Origin: a virus
IMG/VR virus record: IMGVR_UViG_3300044846_000449
Span: 1 to 20,161 of that record
DNA length: 20,161 nucleotides
Strand: one strand, 5' to 3'
Part shown: positions 15,201 to 20,161 of the stretch, in pieces
Numbering within the stretch: position 1 is the stretch's first letter
Layout of the letters: every line of letters begins with the position of its first letter
The notes under the pieces: model-generated
Seen by the model: the letters and a program-made list of their open reading frames with translations, nothing else
Database searches by the model: none
Told to the model about the DNA's origin: nothing
Program-made: the position numbers and the translations under genes

Positions 15201-15927
15201 TTTTTCAGTTGTTTTTGGAGGATCTTGTTCTCCGTTTCTATGCGCTCTTTTTCAAAGGTGAGGTAGGTGAATGCGAATGATGCTGACATCTCTGCTACTT
15301 GACCGAACTTGAGGGGGTCTCCATTAGAGAGCTGATAGTAGATGGTGACCCAAGACCATTTTTGAGAAAATTGTGCAGCGGGACTAAATTCATCTCCTGC
15401 TCCATTCCCAAAGATTTCAGGGAAGCGATCGATAAATCGTTTCCTAAAGTCCAAAAAAAAAGCATCGCACCAATCGCAATGTCAAGGGGTACGTCTTTCA
15501 TCTTGTCTGCGTACTTCTCTGACCCCTCGTATTTTTCTATCTCGTATCGGCTACCGAATGTTGCGGTCACAGGACGGAACATCACCGCCATTGCACGGTG
15601 CATCTGCGACCAATCCGAGATGTAGGTGTCGATGTCATTGAGTTCACCAACGGTGATCTCCTCAAGCGATGGGATGAACCCGAACTCTTGCTTGTCGATG
15701 AAGAAGCGTTGCTTCAGAGGTGGGCGTTCCGAAAACGCCTTCATCAGCACCGCATTGATCTTGTTGAGCGAGGATGCCTTCATCTGAAGGATGACGTCCA
15801 TCGACAGGTTGCAGAAGATCTCAAGGGCTTTGCGTGATAGAAACTCCTCGTCACCTTCCAAGCGCACAAAGCGTTGGTAGTCCGACAGGCGGATCTCGTT
15901 CATCTGATTTGGAACAATGAGCTTCAT
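15197..15927 (-). CDS. Tail assembly chaperone, -1 frameshift fusion (about 243 aa)
   Basis: This product joins residues 1-158 of the zero-frame protein to 85 residues in the -1 frame (LDFRKRFIDRFPEIFGNGAG, then FSQKWSWVTIYYQLSNGDPL and LTFEKERIETENKILQKQLK). The -1 ORF has no ATG before residue 56 of that part and begins at the T9 slippery run itself, so it is probably reached by frameshifting. The arrangement mirrors the G/GT chaperone pair of lambda-like phages, where a minor fusion product helps assemble the tail around the tape measure. The next gene starts by ATGA overlap at the end of this ORF, which suggests the -1 frame is translated to its stop. The fusion itself is inferred. Confidence 0.65.
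15295..15927 (-). CDS. Tail assembly chaperone, zero-frame product (210 aa)
   Basis: The ATG at 15927 is chosen over a TTG one codon upstream; it follows GGTTATTTTATTG. The product begins MKLIVPNQMNEIRLSDYQRF and has LSRKALEIFCNLSMDVILQM, then KQRFFIDKQEFGFIPSLEEI, DIDTYISDWSQMHRAMAVMF and PLDIAIGAMLFFWTLGNDLS. This helical pattern fits a gpG-like tail chaperone that precedes tape measure genes. It continues 52 codons past the slippery run, more than lambda G does, so the 160-nt region is read in two frames. Chaperone function is inferred from family likeness, frameshift and position between terminase and tail genes. Confidence 0.68.
   Translation of the reverse strand: MKLIVPNQMNEIRLSDYQRFVRLEGDEEFLSRKALEIFCNLSMDVILQMKASSLNKINAVLMKAFSERPPLKQRFFIDKQEFGFIPSLEEITVGELNDIDTYISDWSQMHRAMAVMFRPVTATFGSRYEIEKYEGSEKYADKMKDVPLDIAIGAMLFFWTLGNDLSIASLKSLGMEQEMNLVPLHNFLKNGLGSPSTISSLMETPSSSVK
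15421..15461 (-). promoter_or_regulatory. Programmed -1 ribosomal frameshift signal
   Basis: On the minus strand nine Ts (15461-15453) cover the zero-frame codons CTT TTT TTT, giving the slippery heptamer T TTT TTT. Nine nt after the heptamer a stem begins (15444-15421): GGAA/TTCC and CGAT/ATCG arms with one A-C mismatch between them, and a loop of about six nt. Slippery heptamer, 5-9 nt spacer and downstream stem is the standard layout for -1 frameshifting. The -1 frame leads into the 85-residue ORF that ends at 15197. Confidence 0.72.
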
Positions 15928-15948
15928 CAATAAAATAACCTTTTGAAT

Positions 15949-17109
15949 TTAACGTATGGCATAGCGTCCGTAGTTGGGCTTCGAGAGCTTGTTGTAGGTG
16001 GCGTACCTCACCGCATCGATGGCGTGGTTGAATGCGTCAATGGGTTTGTTGAGCAGGTTGGAGTTCTTGTCCTCCACCCATTTGTAGTTCTGAAGCTCCT
16101 TGATTAGGTTGGTGCTTCGTGGTGTTGCAAATATCTTGTGACGCTTCAGCACATCAATACCCACTATGACGCTATCTGCGCCCTTCTGCGTGGGTTTTAT
16201 GTTCCATCCCATACGATGTAGCTCCTCGATGGATTTGGGTTCAGCAGAGTCAGCGAAAATCTCTGACCTGCGGTCGAGGTTCAGGCTCTTGAGGTGGTTG
16301 CTGATGTCGGGGTTGGTGAGTCCGGTGCGGTAGATCAGCTCGTCAAGGTAGAGGTTGTCTCCTGATTTGTACACCGCCACAAGTGCCGTTGGGTCGTTCG
16401 TGTACCCGAAGTCCATTCCATAGGCGAGCAAGGTTGCATCAGCAGGTATGTCGTTGGTGCCGAACTGAAAGATGGTAGCTCGGCTCATACCACGCTCACC
16501 CAAGCCGTAGATGCGCCAATAGTCCTCATCGGTTGTTGCGAGGCGTTCAATCTCCGCCACGATGGAGGCATCAAGAAAAGGGTTGTCCTTGTATGTACTT
16601 TGTATATACGTTACATCGTCACGGGTCAGCAAACGGTCATAGATCCAATGGAACGCATCAGATGGGTTGTAGTCAATCCATATCTTGCCTGTGGTACGAA
16701 CCAAGAGCTGAAAGAAGTCCTCCCAAGAAAGTTCGTTGGCCTCGTTGCAGAATAGGTAGTCACGTCTTGCTCCTCGTTTCTTCTGCGGTTGGTCAAGGCT
16801 GATGAACTCAAAGAGGTTGCCGTTGAGGGTGTAGGTGTAGTCGCTCTTGTTATGGCGTGACTCATCGTACAACTCAAGTTTGTTGAGGATCTCAAAGAAG
16901 TCACGGTAGGCGGTCATCTTGAGTGATGGGAGCGACTTACGCACAATAGAAAAAACCTTCCCCTTCTCTTGCATTGCGATCACGATCAGCATCTGCAAGA
17001 TGGAGTAGGTCTTTCCGGAACGTGAGCCTCCTTGATTGACTACTATCCGTGTGGGTGCGGTGTAGTTCTTCTCAAAGAGTTCACTCGTCTTTACTTGCAG
17101 AACGGACAA
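15949..17109 (-). CDS. terL: Terminase large subunit, PBSX-type (386 aa)
   Basis: The ATPase has Walker A GGSRSGKTYS at 27-36 and a Walker B-like YLFCNEAN at 118-125. DYNPSDAFHW at 146-155 follows. The C-terminal nuclease shows GMDFGYTNDP (Asp233), IFADSAEPKS (Asp287) and a final helix with DAFNHAIDAVRYA (Asp366), the metal-binding acidic set of RNase-H-fold terminases. The layout is that of the PBSX/Terminase_3 group. It cuts concatemeric DNA and pumps it into the prohead through the portal. The frame opens with TTG at 17109; no ATG or GTG occurs before Walker A and an in-frame stop lies two codons upstream. It overlaps the small terminase gene by 29 nt. Confidence 0.93.
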   Translation of the reverse strand: MSVLQVKTSELFEKNYTAPTRIVVNQGGSRSGKTYSILQMLIVIAMQEKGKVFSIVRKSLPSLKMTAYRDFFEILNKLELYDESRHNKSDYTYTLNGNLFEFISLDQPQKKRGARRDYLFCNEANELSWEDFFQLLVRTTGKIWIDYNPSDAFHWIYDRLLTRDDVTYIQSTYKDNPFLDASIVAEIERLATTDEDYWRIYGLGERGMSRATIFQFGTNDIPADATLLAYGMDFGYTNDPTALVAVYKSGDNLYLDELIYRTGLTNPDISNHLKSLNLDRRSEIFADSAEPKSIEELHRMGWNIKPTQKGADSVIVGIDVLKRHKIFATPRSTNLIKELQNYKWVEDKNSNLLNKPIDAFNHAIDAVRYATYNKLSKPNYGRYAIR

Positions 17110-17383
17110 TCTCTACTTTGATTTGGGTGAGTTCATCTGCTGCTTCGTGGGAGTTCTCCACCCGTGCGAGCTTGGGTGTCGTGTACTCCGCCATCTTGTT
17201 CAGCAGGTCAAGTGCGCCCTTCGGGTCATCAGCAGCTACCTGCGTGAGCCATAGGGTCATATTGTCAAGGTTGGCTTCAATGAGGTTTTGGAATGCCTCA
17301 CGTATTTTGTTGGTCGTTTTGTTGGGTGTTCCCGCAGGGCGGCCTGTGTTGCCTGCGGTGAATCTTCCTTTATCGTCTTTCAT
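17081..17383 (-). CDS. Terminase small subunit candidate (100 aa)
   Basis: The start MKDDKGRFTAGNTGRPAGTP runs into NKTTNKIREAFQNLIEANLD. A GRFxxGNxGRPxGxPNK motif followed by a helical domain is common in proteins encoded directly before large terminases. The rest (MTLWLTQVAADDPKGALDLL, then NKMAEYTTPKLARVE) is helical and could form the DNA-recognition and oligomer part. Position and pattern support a small terminase that marks DNA for packaging. Its 3' end overlaps the TTG start of terL by 29 nt. No classical helix-turn-helix is obvious, so I keep some doubt. Confidence 0.68.
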   Translation of the reverse strand: MKDDKGRFTAGNTGRPAGTPNKTTNKIREAFQNLIEANLDNMTLWLTQVAADDPKGALDLLNKMAEYTTPKLARVENSHEAADELTQIKVEIVRSASKDE

Positions 17384-17415
17384 ATCCGTTTTTGTCCGTA
17401 CTTATCGGGACTCAT
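17380..17415 (-). CDS. Possible 11-codon leader ORF before small terminase
   Basis: ATG at 17415 gives MSPDKYGQKRI and a TGA that overlaps the small terminase ATG in an ATGA arrangement. It is preceded by GGTTATTTAG, the leader seen before other starts here, and fills the whole gap after the HNH gene. It may be a coupling leader peptide rather than a functional protein, or chance. Confidence 0.3.
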   Translation of the reverse strand: MSPDKYGQKRI

Positions 17416-17416
17416 T

Positions 17417-17677
17417 CTAAATAACCCGCTTTGACAAGTGGTGGTTGTGAACTGCCTTCAGCATCTCCTTGTGTTTGGTCTTGTCCCCGAATGCGTTGTG
17501 GCATTTGCGGCATAGCCCCATCAGGTTGTCGATGGTGTCCGCCTCTTTGCTGCCTCCCATACCACGAGCCTCAATGTGGTGGATGTCTACGGCCTGTGCT
17601 TGGCATACCTCGCAAGGGATCCAATCGGTTGTATCGTAGCCCATCCCTTTCAGGTAGACCTTTGTGTGGTTCTTCAC
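17417..17677 (-). CDS. HNH endonuclease (86 aa)
   Basis: Cysteine pairs CEVC and CRKCH flank the HNH core: DIHHIEARGMGG, then DNLMGLCRKCHNAFGD. The His-His, Asn and final His with four zinc-binding Cys are all present, so the enzyme looks intact. I chose the GTG at 17677, which forms a GTGA overlap with the methyltransferase stop, as at other junctions here; a TTG at 17692 would give 91 residues. HNH proteins beside terminases (HK97 gp74 type) assist DNA cutting during packaging, often in cos phages. That role is inferred from the position; a homing endonuclease is the alternative. Confidence 0.88.
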   Translation of the reverse strand: MKNHTKVYLKGMGYDTTDWIPCEVCQAQAVDIHHIEARGMGGSKEADTIDNLMGLCRKCHNAFGDKTKHKEMLKAVHNHHLSKRVI

Positions 17678-18201
17678 TTTTGGTAGATCCAACAGTCGTC
17701 AATGAACGTGGCGTGCGGGAGTAGCTCGTCTACTGCTTGAATTACGCCTTGCCAATTTTCGTGATAGTCGTCTCCTGCTATGTAGCCTCCCTTCTTTACT
17801 TTGGGAAGCCATAGCTGAATATCCTCTTTGACTGCCTCGTAGGTATGGGTTAGGTCGATGAACACCACGTCAAGTGATTCGGCTTTGAACTTCCGTGCTG
17901 CTGCTTTGGATGTTGCTCTGATGGCCTTGTACTTGCGGTCTCCCATATTCTCAACGAACAGGTCGTAGATGTCTACTTCCGTTGCGAGCTTGTGGGTGGT
18001 GGTGAGTTCGTTTGGTGATCCCTTCCAAGTGTCCACGATTGTGACATCTATTCCGTGAGCGTTATCACATAAATAGGCAGATGACTTTCCGAGCCACGCA
18101 CCGAGTTCTACGAATGACCCTCCCTCCGGTACTTTGGAGATTAAGAAGTCGTATGCTGCTTGGTGGTTGAACCACCCGTCAATTTGTTTGTGTGTTTTCA
18201 T
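17674..18201 (-). CDS. Class I SAM-dependent methyltransferase (175 aa)
   Basis: Motif I is GSFVELGAWLGKSSAYL at 28-44 (Glu32, Gly34). An acidic loop follows strand two (VTIVDTWKGSP, Asp57). Then comes DVVFIDLTHTYEAVKEDIQL at 111-130 and WLPKVKKGGYIAGDDYHENW. The FID-x-x-H-x-YExV-x-D and GGYIAGDDY pattern is that of the Methyltransf_24 group, which includes sugar and small-molecule O-methyltransferases. It has no DNA methyltransferase motif such as DPPY. It overlaps the upstream glycosyltransferase by 4 nt (ATGA), so I infer it methylates a sugar or glycan made by that cassette. Substrate unknown. Confidence 0.85.
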   Translation of the reverse strand: MKTHKQIDGWFNHQAAYDFLISKVPEGGSFVELGAWLGKSSAYLCDNAHGIDVTIVDTWKGSPNELTTTHKLATEVDIYDLFVENMGDRKYKAIRATSKAAARKFKAESLDVVFIDLTHTYEAVKEDIQLWLPKVKKGGYIAGDDYHENWQGVIQAVDELLPHATFIDDCWIYQK

Positions 18202-18725
18202 CGCAGGGCGTTATAGTAGCAAAGATAGGCATCCACGCAGATCAGCGTTCCTTGAGCTGCTAATGCAGCAGCAAACTGTCCATCGGCTTCGTAGATGTTA
18301 GCGAATCGGAGCTTGGGCACGTGGTAAGGTTTGAACATAAAGGATGCGGTGTCTATGTTCCCGACTTTTGGTTGGTCGGTAGGGCGTAGCCTTCCCTCCT
18401 GTCCCCACGTTACGATTGTAGAATCGAGGTTGTGTAGGTTGCTCCACTCCTCGTTGAACTTGGGATGGATGATATTGTCATCGTCCAAGAAGTACACCCA
18501 ATCCTCTTGAGTGAATTGGTCTTGGTACAGGTCAAGGAACTCGTTGCGTAGGGGGTTGCCCCAATGTCCCGTCTTGGTAGAGTAGTGGGTGACGTTTGCG
18601 CCTGTTGCTTCCTTGAAGTCGCAATTTGCGTCCATCATCACGACCCACGTTGCCCAATCGGGGATGTACTGTTTCATCCGCTTTAGGTTGCGGGGGCGTG
18701 AGCAGGGGGTCACAATGTAAAGCAT
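18198..18725 (-). CDS. GT-A fold glycosyltransferase (175 aa)
   Basis: The product begins MLYIVTPCSRPRNLKRMKQY, a nucleotide-sugar binding start (VTPxxRP). It then has HYSTKTGHWGNPLRNEFLDL and DWVYFLDDDNIIHPKFNEEW, whose Asp81-Asp82-Asp83 is the metal-binding DxD motif. The arrangement resembles GT43-like or other GT-A enzymes. I chose the ATG at 18725; an upstream ATG at 18923 would read 66 residues in an out-of-frame part of the previous gene that do not look like protein. It overlaps the GT-B gene by 16 nt. Possible targets are phage virion, phage DNA base or host surface sugars; the sequence does not decide. Confidence 0.82.
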   Translation of the reverse strand: MLYIVTPCSRPRNLKRMKQYIPDWATWVVMMDANCDFKEATGANVTHYSTKTGHWGNPLRNEFLDLYQDQFTQEDWVYFLDDDNIIHPKFNEEWSNLHNLDSTIVTWGQEGRLRPTDQPKVGNIDTASFMFKPYHVPKLRFANIYEADGQFAAALAAQGTLICVDAYLCYYNALR

Positions 18726-19651
18726 CGCAGTTGGTTTATTTTGTCCATCGTGAATTCTTGCACGTAGTCGTGTAACGAATCCGCTATATCTTGGACTTGG
18801 TTGGGGTTTTCGTTTAGCCTCTTGATTGCTCCTGCCCATTCGCTTGGGTGGTTGATGGCAATGCAGTTGTCTTTGGTGATGTATGGGGTGTAGGGGTGCG
18901 TGTTGCTCACGATCAGAGCGCACTTGCTAAATCCTGCCTCAAGCATCTTCAGATGCGATTTGCACTTTGCGAATTCGCTTGTTGATAGTGGCACAAGGCT
19001 CACGTCAAAGAAGTCGTACAAACGATGGTATGAGTTTGGTGGGAAGGTGTTGAGTGTGTGGTTCGCCTTCATCATCGTTGGGTAGTTGTCTACGTTTGCA
19101 ACGAATGATTCATATCCGGTCAGGTCGATTGTTGATTCACGGATGTCCGCTTGGTGGTGGTTGCCTCCGATGTAGCCAAATCGAACCTTCTCTGATGGCT
19201 CTCGGTTTATCTGCCAAGTGGGTACGCTGATGGCGTTGGGGATGACTCGGATGTTGGTGTTGTACTTTCTGACCTTTGAAGCAAGGTGCTTGTTGGTGAC
19301 CCATACCTCGTCAGCTACTTTGATTGACTTGACGATGCGCTCCTTCACCTTGTCGACATAAAGTCCACGAAGGGGATGGGCGGGAGGTAGCACCCACCAA
19401 TCGTCTTGATCCAAGATTAGCTTGATTCCTTCTCTTTTGCAGAGGGTGATGAAGTCATCAAACGGATCAACGGGAAAGGTACGGCTTGCAAATATGTGCG
19501 TTACGTTAGGCCATACCTCCGGATCGAGGTCGGTAATCTTCTCGATGAAGTAGATGTCAGCCTCCTGATGGCAGATCAGAGGGGCAAATACACGGTGATA
19601 GCTTACCCCCGAATTCTTCTTGTGGAAGGCTAATACAAAAGGTCTACTCAT
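18710..19651 (-). CDS. GT-B fold glycosyltransferase (313 aa)
   Basis: The first half has ILDQDDWWVLPP at 79-90 and VADEVWVTNKHLASKVRKY at 112-130, followed by IRVIPNAISVP, the linker into the second Rossmann domain. That domain begins VRFGYIGGNHHQADI at 156-170 and contains FDVSLVPLSTSEFAKCKSHL with KMLEAGFSKCALIVSNTHPY, where Glu238 of the LEAG motif would hold the sugar nucleotide. This matches GT4-type glycosyltransferases. The N-terminus (MSRPFVLAFHKKNSGVSYHR) is the donor/acceptor face. It overlaps the upstream ORF by 8 nt. Part of a two-glycosyltransferase plus methyltransferase cassette. Confidence 0.85.
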   Translation of the reverse strand: MSRPFVLAFHKKNSGVSYHRVFAPLICHQEADIYFIEKITDLDPEVWPNVTHIFASRTFPVDPFDDFITLCKREGIKLILDQDDWWVLPPAHPLRGLYVDKVKERIVKSIKVADEVWVTNKHLASKVRKYNTNIRVIPNAISVPTWQINREPSEKVRFGYIGGNHHQADIRESTIDLTGYESFVANVDNYPTMMKANHTLNTFPPNSYHRLYDFFDVSLVPLSTSEFAKCKSHLKMLEAGFSKCALIVSNTHPYTPYITKDNCIAINHPSEWAGAIKRLNENPNQVQDIADSLHDYVQEFTMDKINQLRCFTL

Positions 19652-19850
19652 AGTGTTCTCCTGTGTTGCCGTTCTGCCCGATGATGTCCATACGTTTGTT
19701 CATTTCTTCCTCGTTACGCTCCCACTCACGTTTAGCGTAGCGTTCAAGATACTGCACCCACATACGAGCTGCGACTGCTTGGCGTTGGGGTTTGAATGGA
19801 TAGATGCTGCGTAGGCGAGCCATTGCTATCCGAACAAATTGCTCTCTCAT
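19644..19850 (-). CDS. Small basic hypothetical protein (68 aa)
   Basis: The protein MREQFVRIAMARLRSIYPFK continues PQRQAVAARMWVQYLERYAK and REWERNEEEMNKRMDIIG. It is helical, with an Arg-rich first part and a Glu-rich middle. It starts by 1-nt overlap with the upstream stop (TAATG) and overlaps the GT-B start by 8 nt, which supports translation. I do not recognise a family. Confidence 0.65.
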   Translation of the reverse strand: MREQFVRIAMARLRSIYPFKPQRQAVAARMWVQYLERYAKREWERNEEEMNKRMDIIGQNGNTGEHYE

Positions 19851-20056
19851 TACTCGTTGGTGTTAGAAGGTTTTTTGAGGTGTTGCTCATACATATTTAC
19901 TGTATCTGCCTGCCCCGTAGCATACCAATCAATCATCTGCTCCTTCTCCATCTCTTTGGCTTTAATTAGAATATCATTTGCGTCTGTAAATTCTGATTTT
20001 CCATAAAGAAATTTTGATAACTCAATGTGTTGCCACTCTACTGCGGTCTGTTTCAT
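19850..20056 (-). CDS. Small helical hypothetical protein (68 aa)
   Basis: MKQTAVEWQHIELSKFLYGK, then TDANDILIKAKEMEKEQMID and WYATGQADTVNMYEQHLKK. I associate the MKQTAVEW start and the KEMEKEQMIDWY segment with short ORFs scattered through Bacteroidota phage genomes; the function is unknown to me. The ATG overlaps the stop of the partial gene upstream by 4 nt (ATGA). Confidence 0.72.
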   Translation of the reverse strand: MKQTAVEWQHIELSKFLYGKSEFTDANDILIKAKEMEKEQMIDWYATGQADTVNMYEQHLKKPSNTNE

Positions 20057-20161
20057 TTCTCTTCTGTTTTATCTGTTGGTACTTCAATAATTTCTACTCC
20101 GCATCTATCTGCATTATCCCATATCATAGAATCATCGCAGTTAAGGATATCAAGAAGGTGT
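20053..20161 (-). CDS. C-terminal end of an unknown gene (partial)
   Basis: A frame open to the right window edge ends in TGA at 20055-20053. The last 35 residues read HLLDILNCDDSMIWDNADRC, then GVEIIEVPTDKTEEK. The gene start lies outside the window. The ATGA overlap with the next gene and the protein-like composition support it as coding. Nothing can be said of its function. Confidence 0.55.
   Translation of the reverse strand, partial: HLLDILNCDDSMIWDNADRCGVEIIEVPTDKTEEK

Noticed and set aside
14703-15266. Long plus-strand ORF (187 codons) opposite the tail-terminator-like and gp10-like genes
   Set aside because: It runs antisense to tightly coupled genes on the minus strand, has no recognisable domain and a composition typical of shadow frames.
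17675-17692. TTG start at 17692 for the HNH gene
   Set aside because: The GTG at 17677 makes a GTGA overlap with the upstream stop, matching other junctions; the TTG remains possible but less likely.
18726-18923. Upstream start for the GT-A glycosyltransferase
   Set aside because: The extra 66 residues are rich in His, Arg, Gln and Pro, read out of frame inside the GT-B gene, and do not resemble a protein domain.
1-20161. tRNA, CRISPR array, insertion sequence, integrase or attachment site
   Set aside because: None could be recognised by eye on either strand; a computed scan could still find a weak tRNA.

Overview
The window is a stretch of a tailed double-stranded DNA phage (Caudoviricetes) or prophage. 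Every convincing gene lies on the minus strand, so the transcript runs from high to low coordinates. The host is probably a member of the Bacteroidota. Several major starts have A-rich leaders with no Shine-Dalgarno sequence, and many of the proteins look like families I associate with Bacteroidota phages: the neck protein near 2300, the capsid/scaffold pair, the large tail protein near 11800, and the small Cys-rich protein near 7350. No host genes, integrase, tRNA or CRISPR were seen, so free phage and prophage cannot be told apart. The fiber resembles fibers I associate with aquatic metagenomes; that is an inference.

Layout in transcript order. (1) 20161-17674: a partial gene, two small unknown proteins, a GT-B glycosyltransferase, a GT-A glycosyltransferase and a SAM methyltransferase. 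(2) 17677-15949: HNH endonuclease, a tiny 11-codon ORF, small terminase candidate and large terminase. (3) 15927-9002: tail module. It holds a tail-assembly chaperone with what looks like a programmed -1 frameshift, a tail-terminator candidate, an HK97 gp10-like protein, two large tail proteins, a hidden 52-residue ORF and the tape measure. (4) 9005-5662: XkdF-like protease, an unknown structural protein, a small Cys-rich protein, scaffold and major capsid protein. (5) 5582-2046: a tail-tube-like protein, a small beta-rich protein, the portal with a C-terminal extension, and a neck protein. (6) 2049-1: small W-rich proteins, a tail fiber, two small proteins and a holin-like membrane protein cut by the window edge.

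The genes are packed, with many 1- or 4-nt stop/start overlaps (TAATG, ATGA, GTGA) that point to translational coupling. Two strong intrinsic terminators sit just after the major capsid gene and just after the tail-tube-like gene. They would let these abundant proteins be made in excess over the portal and neck proteins downstream.

The least ordinary points are: the T9 slippery run with a stem-loop 9 nt downstream in the tail chaperone; a tryptophan heptad motif shared by three otherwise unrelated proteins; a recurring TTATTTAG leader before start codons; a terminase-tail-head-portal gene order; and a sugar/methyl-transfer cassette in front of the packaging genes.
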